This document shows, in pieces, positions 51,031 to 59,249 of a stretch of 64,000 nucleotides of DNA; positions within the stretch are counted from its first letter, which is position 1, and each line of letters begins with the position of its first letter. A program made the translations under genes and the position numbers. Below the pieces are notes generated by a model. That model was given only the letters and a program-made list of their open reading frames with translations. It was not told the origin of the DNA and did not search any database. The DNA comes from [Clostridium] leptum DSM 753 (GTDB lineage: Bacteria; Bacillota; Clostridia; Oscillospirales; Acutalibacteraceae), in NCBI GenBank assembly GCA_000154345.1, contig DS480344.1, forward strand, positions 1-64,000. Reading direction: 5' to 3'.

Positions 51031-54000
51031 ATGTATTTACTACAGAACAAGAAAAGGACACTTAGAAGAGCAGCATCGTGGGTGATGGCGGTTGCAATAT
51101 TTTTCTCGTGCCTTACTATCTCTCCGGTGGTCGCAAAGGCAGCTTCGAATGGTGATGCAGCACTGCAGGCAGATGAAGGAGATGTGCCATCGGAAAATCT
51201 GGCTCTGTGGCTGAGAGCAAATGACGGAGTGGAAACCGATGGAACGAAGGTAACATCTTGGAAAAACCAGGCAGGGGACAATACGTTTACGGTGGCTAAC
51301 GGAGACGGAATTACTCTAAATAGCGAAAACGGATATAATTATCTGCAATTTGATGGAGCCACTGCCTTGAAGGGGACAAGCATTGATTTTAATGGGAAAA
51401 GTGCAATTACATTGATAGTTGTAGGGGAATATGAAGGTGAGGATCCCAGACCGGATGCTTATGCGGACATGAATACAGCGCTTTTTTGGTGTGAAAGCGG
51501 TGATTGGGGATCCATGAGTCTTGGACTGTACAAAGAACAAGTCCAGATGCGTTTTGGACTCGGAACAGGTAGTGGCGGTGAAGCTCTGGGAGTGAGTCGA
51601 TATGATAAATACGCAAAAAATGGATTATCTATTAATATGGCTGTTAAGGAAGGCGGTACTCATTCATTGTTCATTAATGGGGCAAATGTTTTGAGCGAAA
51701 GTGGAAAAAAAGAACAGACTGCGGGAATATCACAGGAAATGTATATCGGAAAGGGAATATCCGCCGGAACCGATTACTATTTTAAAGGGAAAATAGCGGA
51801 GGTTATCGTTTATGATGGTGTGCTTTCGGAAGATCAGGTTTCTATTGTAAATGCGTATCTACGCCAAAAATACAATATTACGGATGACGGCTCCGAGGAA
51901 AATACTGTGAATGCGATTGTTTCGGCGGAGCTGTCTCCAATCAGTGTTCCCAAGGGGACGACGAGAGAAAAATTGGTGTTGCCCTTTAGTATTGATGTAA
52001 CGTTGGAGGAGGAGTTCAGCAATATCACTCAACCGACACCATCGAAGAATACAAAGATTCCCGTTGTATGGGATACAAGCACCTTTGATCCAGAGAAGAT
52101 AGGCATACCACAGGATATATATGGAACACTGAATATTTCACTGGGAAAATCTGTTAAGGACAGAACGATAAGCACGATTGTCCCGGTGGGAAATCCGAAT
52201 AATGTCAAAGCACATGTCCAGGTTACGGTGCGGGATGTAGAGAGGGAACTTTATGTATCTCCTGTAGCAGAAGCGGGTGGAGACGGAACCATAATAAATC
52301 CGTTTCAAAGCATTCAGGCGGCAAGAGATGCGATCCGTGAGAATGGCTGGAATGATAATATGAAGGGGGATTTAATCGTATGGCTGGCAGGGGGTACCTA
52401 TTATGTTGAGGAGCCTATTGTATTTGGTCCTGATGATTCCGGCAGTAATGGGTATTCTATCATCTATCAGGCGATCCCTGGTGAAGTGCCAAATCTCAAT
52501 GGAGGAGTGCAGGTAACTGGATGGGAAAAGTGGGATGAGAATCCAAATGTTTATGTTGCGGATTTAGATAGGGATACAAAGCTGCGGAATTTATTTGTAA
52601 ATGGACAGGCAGCTAAAATGACATCTACGTCAGCTAAGACTTGTGGCCCTTACGGTTCCGTAACAATCACAGGAGAAGAAGCGTGGGCGTTGGATAGCGG
52701 CGTGGAAGTGGCCGGTGTACTGCTTAATTGGAGTGAGTTGAATTTTACGGTGGATAGCCCGGATGAATTAACGAATCCAGAAGATATAGAGATTCGCCAG
52801 CAAAAGACATGGAATGAAGTTACCATTGGAATCTCGGAGATCAAGAGTGTGACTCCGGGGGATGACGGCGGGGCTCCTGCGGCGAAGGCGGTAAATATCA
52901 ATACGGATCCGGCCAACGGCGATAGAAACAGAAAGCAACTTGATGAAATTGCGGAAAAATACGAAAGCAGGAAAAACCAGGGAGATACGGCCATTATATT
53001 ACAACAGCCATACGGAGCGATTGCTTCCTGTTTGGCCTGGCAGTGTAATTTTGAACCATACTTTGCTTATGTGAATTTTGTGGGTAATGTACAGGAAAAT
53101 ACGGGATATACTACGTTCGTCATACAAAATTCGCTGGAACTGCTGAGAAATCCTGGTGAATTCTATTTTGATAAAACGGATAAGAAGCTTTACTATTATC
53201 CGGAGGAAGGTGTGCGTATTGATGAAGCAGAAATCGTGGCGCCCGTGAGTGAAGGTCTTATACGTATAGAGGGGACAAGTACTACAGACCGGGTAGAAAA
53301 CCTGAGGTTCAGCGGGATTAAGTTCACCTACGATGACAAGGGACTGGAAGTTGTTGAGAATTCCGAAGGATTTGCCAGCGTTCAAAATATGGCTGCATAT
53401 ACGAAATATGTAAGCAACGGAGACTGGCACTATTGGATGTATAATAATACGGATATTCCCAAGGGTACGGTCAATGTGGAAAATGCCAGTGGTATTGTGT
53501 TTTCCGGAAATGTGTTCACTACATTATCAAGCAGTAGCTGTATCAGCTATATGAATGATGTTGTTGATTCTGAAATATCCGGAAATGTATTTATGGAGAC
53601 ATCCGGTAATTCGGCTACAATCGGTCATCCGCAGCATGTGCATATACATGATGGTGTAGAGGATATAGACCCGATGGTCGAGGACAATAAATATCCGGTT
53701 GGAAAGGAGGGAATTTGTAAGAATATTATTGTGACAAATAATCACATTGAAAATATTTGTAAAATGTATAAGCAGGCAGATTCGTTAACAGCATTCTTTG
53801 TGGAAAATGTAGAATTTTCGCATAACAGAATTACAAATGTACCTTATGCAGGGATTAATTTTGGATGGGGCTGGCAGAATCAGGATGACAGAACAAACTA
53901 TAAAGGAACCAACTGGCCGGAGTATCCGTCTAAAACAGCAAGAAAAAATGTGATTGTTTACAATGATATAGATCGTGCAAATCAGATTCTTACAGGTGAT

Positions 54001-56433
54001 GGCGGAGCATTATATACCCTTGGACAACAGGAAGATTCTATTTTGGCATATAATAATGTGCATGGAGTCCGGAGCGTATATACAGATGAAGGAACGGCAT
54101 ATTTTGAAATCTTTTATAATGATATAGACTATGATAACGATAATCAGGCTTATAATTTGCTCTGGTACGGTAATGATTCTTACAATGCAGGCCATTCGTT
54201 TATTAGATGGAGAGACAGCAATAATAATTATGGAACCAGCGGGGTTAGTGCTATCAATGAAAGTAATCTTGCGGCTCCGGAGGATATTGCATCGGGAGCC
54301 GGGATAGAAGCAGCTTGGCTTCCGGAAATAAAAAGGCTGAAAAAGCTAGTGGCAAGTACAGATGATAAATATACGGAGCCGCCAATAGATCAGTTGGAGC
54401 TTCTTGTATCAGAAGATTTTGAGAATAGGGATACAGGCGTTCTGACACAGGAGGATGAATTGCTGGGATCTTTTATGGACGGTGGAGTCAGCATAGAAAG
54501 TGAAGAAGATGGCACAAAAATCCTGAAAATCCAGTCTACAGATGGAGAGTATCAACACAATGGCTTTTATCTGAAAGGTGTGGAGTATGAAAATGCTGTT
54601 ATCGAAATGGACATGCGATTTGATGAGAGCCATCAGTTTACACATGATTGGGATGCGGTCTCTGTGCAGGGCTTTGCGTCTACTGCCGGTGGAGAGGATC
54701 AGCTGAAAAATAATGAAAGCCTATTTGCGGGCAGTTACTTGGATAAATCGAATAACCTTAAATATCATTATAATATTGGTAGTGTGGGCGAACATATCAA
54801 TGGCAATCAGATTTCCATGAGTGTGGATAAGAATATCTGGTATCATGTAAAGATAATGATATTAAATAGCAAATATTACGTGAAAATGTGGAAAAACGGT
54901 CAGGAAGAACCGGAAGGATGGCAGTTGTATGAAGGCTTTCCTGGCGAGGTTGGCGATAAGGGAACACTTCGTGTGGCGACTTATAAGCATAACGCAGATT
55001 CAACGATAGCACTCTCTTTTGATAATATTAAGGTGTATGGAATAAATCTTCAAGTGACACCAGAGATTGCATCCATCAGCGTGAATGGGCTCTCTAAGAC
55101 AGAGTATATGATTGGTGAAGAGTTGGATCTTACAGGTTTGGAGGTTACCGCGCATTATAGCGACGGAACCAGCAAGCCCGTTGCTGTCGGGGATTGCGAA
55201 GTGACAGGGTTTGATTCCTCAACTGCAGGAGAAAAAACGATTGTCATTACTTATGAAGGAAAAACAGAGACCTTTATAGTAACTGTCAAAGAATCGGTCC
55301 CTGCGGTGACAGTGGATTCCATTTCAGTGACCGGTCCGACCAGAAAAGAATATGACATTGGTGAAGAACTTGATCTTACAGGTTTAGAGGTTATCGCGCA
55401 TTATAGTGACGGGACCAGCAAACCTGTTACCGATTATCGGGTATCTGATTTCGACTCTTCTGTTTCCGGAGAAAAGACTGTAACTGTAACTTATGAGGAT
55501 TGTACAGCGGAGTTTACGGTAACTGTAAAACGAACGCCGATTTTGGAATCCATTACCGTAGTAGGACCAGATAAGACGAAGTATGCTACCGGCGAAGCAT
55601 TGAGTCTTGAAGGTCTGGCTGTTACTGCAAATTATAATGACGGCTCCAGTAAACCTGTTGCTATCTCAGACTGCAAAGTGACTGGATTTGATTCTCTCAA
55701 GGCAGGAATAAAAACGGTAACAGTAACCTATCAGGATAAATCAGACACCTTTGAGGTCGAAGTAATAGCGCCGCCTGTTTTGGAAGCTATTACGTTACGA
55801 GGGCCGATTAAAACCGAGTATGGCATTGGTGAAAAATTAGATCTTACCGGTCTGGTGGTTACGGCTCGTTATAGCGACGGACATGAAGTTATCATTACGG
55901 AAGGCTTTGAAGTAACAGGTTTCGATTCCGAAAAAATTGGTAAAAAAGAAGTGATAGTGAGTTATTTAGGCAAGACTGCGGTCTTTGAAGTTAATATCAC
56001 GAAAGCAACTATGACATCTATTACCGCGGAAGGTTTGTCTAAGACGGAATACTTCATTGGCGAAGATTTAGTTTTAGATGGCTTGGTCATCACCGTTCAT
56101 TATAGTGATGGCACTAGTCGTGAAATCAGAGATTATGAAGTCTCTGGGTTTGATTCGGCAACAGTGGGAACAAAAATAGTCACAATTAGTTATCAGGGAA
56201 TGTCAACAACATTAGAAATTGTTGTTAAGGATAACACGCCTTCACAAAATCCTGATAATACAGAGGATCAGCATGGCACTGGACCGGATCATCAATCAGA
56301 TGTTAGCAATGGACAGCTTGCTCAGACTGGAGATGGTTTTTCCGCAAGTCTGGCGTGTATATTGATCTTACTAATGACTGGTAGCCTAGTTGCTGCACTG
56401 CTTCAAATCAAGAGAAAAAAGAAGAGTATTTAA
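51031..56433 (+). CDS. Sortase-anchored multidomain beta-helix glycan-acting surface protein
   Basis: An 1800-aa cell-wall protein. The signal peptide ends near VVAKAAS, and a LamG-like lectin domain (NLALWLRANDGVETDGTKVT) covers about 50-280. An Ig-like domain precedes a right-handed parallel beta helix opening RELYVSPVAEAGGDGT with PFQSIQAARDAIRENGW, the plan of GH120/GH141-type glycosidases and lyases. A second LamG-like domain (FENRDTGVLTQEDE onward) is followed by five Ig-like repeats and the sortase signal LAQTG with membrane anchor. ATG after AAAAAGGGGGAATAAG. It probably binds and cuts plant cell-wall glycans outside the cell; the exact linkage cannot be read. Confidence 0.85.
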   Translation: MYLLQNKKRTLRRAASWVMAVAIFFSCLTISPVVAKAASNGDAALQADEGDVPSENLALWLRANDGVETDGTKVTSWKNQAGDNTFTVANGDGITLNSENGYNYLQFDGATALKGTSIDFNGKSAITLIVVGEYEGEDPRPDAYADMNTALFWCESGDWGSMSLGLYKEQVQMRFGLGTGSGGEALGVSRYDKYAKNGLSINMAVKEGGTHSLFINGANVLSESGKKEQTAGISQEMYIGKGISAGTDYYFKGKIAEVIVYDGVLSEDQVSIVNAYLRQKYNITDDGSEENTVNAIVSAELSPISVPKGTTREKLVLPFSIDVTLEEEFSNITQPTPSKNTKIPVVWDTSTFDPEKIGIPQDIYGTLNISLGKSVKDRTISTIVPVGNPNNVKAHVQVTVRDVERELYVSPVAEAGGDGTIINPFQSIQAARDAIRENGWNDNMKGDLIVWLAGGTYYVEEPIVFGPDDSGSNGYSIIYQAIPGEVPNLNGGVQVTGWEKWDENPNVYVADLDRDTKLRNLFVNGQAAKMTSTSAKTCGPYGSVTITGEEAWALDSGVEVAGVLLNWSELNFTVDSPDELTNPEDIEIRQQKTWNEVTIGISEIKSVTPGDDGGAPAAKAVNINTDPANGDRNRKQLDEIAEKYESRKNQGDTAIILQQPYGAIASCLAWQCNFEPYFAYVNFVGNVQENTGYTTFVIQNSLELLRNPGEFYFDKTDKKLYYYPEEGVRIDEAEIVAPVSEGLIRIEGTSTTDRVENLRFSGIKFTYDDKGLEVVENSEGFASVQNMAAYTKYVSNGDWHYWMYNNTDIPKGTVNVENASGIVFSGNVFTTLSSSSCISYMNDVVDSEISGNVFMETSGNSATIGHPQHVHIHDGVEDIDPMVEDNKYPVGKEGICKNIIVTNNHIENICKMYKQADSLTAFFVENVEFSHNRITNVPYAGINFGWGWQNQDDRTNYKGTNWPEYPSKTARKNVIVYNDIDRANQILTGDGGALYTLGQQEDSILAYNNVHGVRSVYTDEGTAYFEIFYNDIDYDNDNQAYNLLWYGNDSYNAGHSFIRWRDSNNNYGTSGVSAINESNLAAPEDIASGAGIEAAWLPEIKRLKKLVASTDDKYTEPPIDQLELLVSEDFENRDTGVLTQEDELLGSFMDGGVSIESEEDGTKILKIQSTDGEYQHNGFYLKGVEYENAVIEMDMRFDESHQFTHDWDAVSVQGFASTAGGEDQLKNNESLFAGSYLDKSNNLKYHYNIGSVGEHINGNQISMSVDKNIWYHVKIMILNSKYYVKMWKNGQEEPEGWQLYEGFPGEVGDKGTLRVATYKHNADSTIALSFDNIKVYGINLQVTPEIASISVNGLSKTEYMIGEELDLTGLEVTAHYSDGTSKPVAVGDCEVTGFDSSTAGEKTIVITYEGKTETFIVTVKESVPAVTVDSISVTGPTRKEYDIGEELDLTGLEVIAHYSDGTSKPVTDYRVSDFDSSVSGEKTVTVTYEDCTAEFTVTVKRTPILESITVVGPDKTKYATGEALSLEGLAVTANYNDGSSKPVAISDCKVTGFDSLKAGIKTVTVTYQDKSDTFEVEVIAPPVLEAITLRGPIKTEYGIGEKLDLTGLVVTARYSDGHEVIITEGFEVTGFDSEKIGKKEVIVSYLGKTAVFEVNITKATMTSITAEGLSKTEYFIGEDLVLDGLVITVHYSDGTSREIRDYEVSGFDSATVGTKIVTISYQGMSTTLEIVVKDNTPSQNPDNTEDQHGTGPDHQSDVSNGQLAQTGDGFSASLACILILLMTGSLVAALLQIKRKKKSI
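55066..56230 (+). repeat. Five tandem bacterial Ig-like repeats
   Basis: Each unit of about 75 codons has the pattern SI-x-GP/LSKTEY-x-IGE-x-L-LTGLEVTAHYSDG-x-S followed by VTGFDSS and a closing strand (Big_3 type). The repeats form a stalk between the catalytic part and the wall anchor. One copy of the same repeat survives in the pseudogene near 40680-40850. Confidence 0.85.
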
Positions 56434-56439
56434 ATTTTG

Positions 56440-56497
56440 AACAGAGGCCGGAATTTGGAACTCAAAAATGAGACAACCAAATTCCGGCCTCTGTTTC
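56440..56497 (+). terminator. Very strong terminator after the surface-protein gene
   Basis: ACAGAGGCCGGAATTTGG (56441-56458) and its exact complement at 56477-56494 form an 18-bp perfect stem with T-rich flanks on both sides. Confidence 0.88.
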
Positions 56498-56706
56498 TAT
56501 GTTATAAACCCAGCGTTCAAGCCATTTTTTAAGATTTATCTCTTTTTATAAAAATGAGATATCAAAAAGCAAAAAAACAGAAAAATGGGTTGTAAAAACA
56601 ATCAAATATATCTATTCTGAACCGGGGAATTCTCATTTGGTTGAGTGTTCCTTTTGATTTTGGGTTCATAAATTCCTTCCAAACGGCATTAGACAAGCGG
56701 ACAACA

Positions 56707-56764
56707 ATTTCGTCACTCCCTCCCAAGAAGGGGTGACGAAATAGATGTCACCCCGATTTTTTTT
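56707..56764 (+). promoter_or_regulatory. Attenuator-like set of competing hairpins
   Basis: Segment A ATTTCGTCAC (56707-56716) pairs with B GTGACGAAAT (56733-56742). B also overlaps GGGGTGAC (56730-56737), which pairs with C GTCACCCC (56747-56754) followed by eight T residues. A:B would block B:C, so the layout is that of an antiterminator/terminator pair. No obvious target gene follows on the plus strand, so it may be a relic. Confidence 0.45.
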
Positions 56765-56856
56765 AGTATTCATGCGGGTTTCCGGGCTTTTTAGGGCCGA
56801 TTTTTCAAAATCGCCCCACCGTGGATGTCCAACCCCCAAAAGAGCAAAAACAGCAC

Positions 56857-56900
56857 AAAACCGCCTTCTTGTTACTGCACAGGAAGGCGGTTTTTTCATT
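56857..56900. terminator. Bidirectional terminator next to the AbrB gene
   Basis: AAAACCGCCTTC and GAAGGCGGTTTT form a perfect 12-bp stem with T-rich sequence on the plus strand and TTTTG downstream on the minus strand. It serves the minus-strand AbrB gene that ends at its edge. Confidence 0.8.
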
Positions 56901-57135
56901 TTTTAGACACCGGCAGGGAAATAATTTTCGATGGCCCGTCCGGGCTGTCCTGGAGATTGACAGGGGAAGGAGGCGCTGGGGTTTGATCGGCAGCCGGGAC
57001 GGAAGAAAGGATTGAGGAGCCATCCTTTTCTTCAATCGAAACAGACATTTTCCCTTTTTCCCAATTTAAGTGATGGAGAAGTTCAGCGGGGAGAACAATT
57101 CTGCCCAGCCCGTCAATCGCGCGAAAATACTGCAC
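56896..57135 (-). CDS. AbrB/SpoVT-type DNA-binding protein
   Basis: A 79-aa transition-state-regulator-like protein: YFRAIDGLGRIVLPAELLHH is the swapped-hairpin DNA-binding motif, and the rest is a Pro/Ser-rich tail ending KIISLPVSKK. On the minus strand GGAGG lies eight bases before GTG at 57135 but only two before an ATG at 57141, so the GTG is preferred. Proteins of this kind are common at one end of Clostridial ICEs. It is isolated here, next to a broken ParM gene. Confidence 0.75.
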   Translation of the reverse strand: MQYFRAIDGLGRIVLPAELLHHLNWEKGKMSVSIEEKDGSSILSSVPAADQTPAPPSPVNLQDSPDGPSKIISLPVSKK

Positions 57136-57270
57136 AGTCATTACCTCCAGAAGATTAGATTTTCAATTCCCGCCTGGATTGTTCCAGCGGTTCCTAGATA
57201 GATTGTAAGCCCGGGTTCACCGGGCCGGTTTAACAGCCTAAAGGTACATGGGAGAAGTGCGCCCTTTTTT

Positions 57271-57304
57271 AGAAGCGCCCCGGCAAAGCTGCCGGGGCGC
57301 TTCT
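57271..57304. terminator. Bidirectional terminator
   Basis: AGAAGCGCCCCGGCA and TGCCGGGGCGCTTCT form a perfect 15-bp stem with a four-base loop, flanked by CCCTTTTTT on the left and TCTGTTTTCC on the right. The rest of the gap between the AbrB gene and 57471 shows only a small GCCCGG/CCGGGC hairpin near 57209 and nothing else. Confidence 0.85.
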
Positions 57305-57470
57305 TCTGTTTTCCCCTCTCTCACACTCTCTCCCCTACACACACTCCCCCAGAATTTTACCGGCAGGGAAAGAACAAAGCCCTTACAGCAGGAAGCTTTT
57401 CCTGGGTTCCCACCGGAAAAATAAATTTTCAACAGAGTAAGCGAAAGGATAAGGAAAACAGGAACATTGG

Positions 57471-58046
57471 AGTCGATCATAATACGACGCAGTCAAAACC
57501 CGGCATTTTTCATTCCCAGCCGGTATCACAGCTTACCGGTACGAACCATATACCCTGCAAAACACGCTAGAATACCAGGGAAAGTATTATGTGTGCGGAA
57601 CCGGCAGGCAGCCGATTCTGAGAAACAAAATGGAAAACGACAATTATTACCTTTTGACCCTGGCAGCTATCGCAAAAGAAATCCAGCAGCGCGGAGAAAA
57701 AAGAGAATGTGCCGTGAACCTTGGCGCGGGCCTGCCCTTGACCGGATTCGGCCGGGAAAAGAAAGCGTTCCGGGAATACCTGTTCCGTTCTTCCCAGCCG
57801 GTAAGCTTCAAGTTTGAAGGAATCGCCTATCAGGTGACCATTCAGGATGTCAGACTTTTTCCACAGGGCTGCTCCGCCATTGCCGTTCACCCAGAATTCA
57901 TACGGGGAGAACCCTCTGTGCTCCTTATGGACGTCGGAGGCTGGACCGTGGACCTCATGCGGCTGGACAATGGAATCCCCAACGCCTCCGCCTGCCGAAG
58001 CCTGGAACTGCCGCATTTTCTGAACTGCCAATCCCCTCTTTTTTGA
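57471..58046 (+). pseudogene. Broken ParM-like actin/segregation protein gene
   Basis: Fragments of a ParM/actin-like plasmid or ICE partition protein: an IGVDH start, then after a frame change VKTRHFSFPAGITAYRYE, EYQGKYYVCGTGRQP, INLGAGLPL-type phosphate-binding sequence (here NLGAGLPLTGFGREKK), and ADVGG-like MDVGGWTVDLMRLDNG. A frameshift near 57485 separates the first residues from the rest. The gene stops shortly after CRSLEL, losing about half of the normal length. It is a remnant of ICE-type DNA between two non-ICE genes. Confidence 0.75.
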
Positions 58047-58143
58047 GAGTAGAGCAGCAGTTGCTGGCCAGAGCCGGATAAATCATTAAAATGATAAAAA
58101 GCAACTTATTGCTTTTTGTCCATCATTATTTGTGGTGTCTGCA

Positions 58144-58171
58144 TTTTCAAAAAACAGAAAAACATTATAAT
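58144..58171 (+). promoter_or_regulatory. Promoter of the second sugar operon
   Basis: TTTTCA, a 16-bp spacer and TATAAT precede the dehydrogenase start by about 55 bases. The CATTTTCAAA 10-mer at 58142-58151 is identical to that at 35027-35036 upstream of the first sugar operon. Confidence 0.55.
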
Positions 58172-58224
58172 TTGTAACAGGAAAGGAAAATAAAAATGTG
58201 CATATTGCAAAGGAGGCGCCTTGT

Positions 58225-59232
58225 TTGAAAAAACCTAAGGTTTATGTACACAGGCTAGAGGACTGGTATTCCCTATATATGGATGCAAATAATGAAAAAT
58301 TGCTTCGTTCTTTCTGCGATGTTGTTACAGAAAGCGATCGGATGGAGCCTATGTCTGAGGAAGAATTGGTAGGCCGAATGAAGGACTGCGAAGCGATTCT
58401 ATCTCTCAACGGGATTGGTACAGATGAAATTACCTTGGATGTACTGCGTAGGGTTGGTACTATTCGATTGATTGTGATTTCCCACTGGTGGAATCAATTC
58501 GAAAGGCTGGATTTAAAATCCCTCGGAATCCGAGTGGTGGAAGGATCTAACGCTAATACTGTGGCGGTAGCGGAATGGGTGCTGACGGCGGCGCTAATGG
58601 GAATCCGCAGGCTTACAGATTTTGATGCGAAAATGAAAGAAGGCTCCTTGTGGTGCGAGCCCCGGCGGTGCGTGGGAATGCTCTATGGAAAGCGTGTAGG
58701 ATTAGTTGGCCTTGGAAGAATCGGACGCTACAGCGCGAGACTGTTTCAGATGATGGGGGCTAAGGTTCAGGCCTATGATAAATATTTCTCCCCGGACGAA
58801 GCGAAGTTGCTCGGCATAGAGCTAGTCACCTTGGATGAAGCCTTACAAAATTCAGATATTATTTCTCTGCATCTTCCGGTAACAGCGGAGACAACGGGAA
58901 TGCTGAAAAAAGAGCATTTCGAAAAAATCCCTGACGGCGCGGTTTTCATTAATTCCGCCCGTGCGGCGCTTTATGAGGAAAAAGCGCTGATAGAGGAACT
59001 GAAGAAAAAGCGCTTTTTCGCGTATTTAGATGTGTTTTCGCAGGAGCCGCTTCCTGTAGACCATCCGCTGCGGTCTCTGGAAAATGTTCTGATAACGCCT
59101 CATATCGCAGGGGATAACCCTGATATGTTCCGCTTGTGCGGAAAGCAGGCGATTGATACCCTACGTGACTATTTTTCCGGGAAGGAGGTTGTAGATAAAA
59201 AATATTATCTAGGTATAGGTGAAAAAAACTAA
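58225..59232 (+). CDS. D-isomer-specific 2-hydroxyacid dehydrogenase
   Basis: A 335-aa NAD(P)-dependent oxidoreductase of the phosphoglycerate-dehydrogenase superfamily, interconverting a 2-hydroxy acid and its keto acid. The cofactor site is GLVGLGRIGRYSARLFQ, with the following acidic QAYDKYF. The catalytic region has NSARAALYEEKALIEELKKK and TPHIAGDNPDMF with the His. TTG at 58225 is eight bases after AAAGGAGG; an in-frame GTG at 58198 lies before that site. It heads an operon for sugar uptake, so a sugar acid is a likely substrate; the exact one is unknown. Confidence 0.88.
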   Translation: MKKPKVYVHRLEDWYSLYMDANNEKLLRSFCDVVTESDRMEPMSEEELVGRMKDCEAILSLNGIGTDEITLDVLRRVGTIRLIVISHWWNQFERLDLKSLGIRVVEGSNANTVAVAEWVLTAALMGIRRLTDFDAKMKEGSLWCEPRRCVGMLYGKRVGLVGLGRIGRYSARLFQMMGAKVQAYDKYFSPDEAKLLGIELVTLDEALQNSDIISLHLPVTAETTGMLKKEHFEKIPDGAVFINSARAALYEEKALIEELKKKRFFAYLDVFSQEPLPVDHPLRSLENVLITPHIAGDNPDMFRLCGKQAIDTLRDYFSGKEVVDKKYYLGIGEKN

Positions 59233-59249
59233 TTTAAGGGGGAAAAAAG

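Noticed and set aside
56666..56899. Minus-strand open frame of 77 codons following the AbrB gene
   Set aside because: Its start lies inside the terminator hairpin and it runs through the attenuator-like repeats, so it is more likely read from structured RNA than from a gene.
57205..57230. GGGTTCACC sequence resembling a tRNA T-arm
   Set aside because: No acceptor, D or anticodon arm can be found around it, and the segment is explained by a simple GCCCGG/CCGGGC hairpin.
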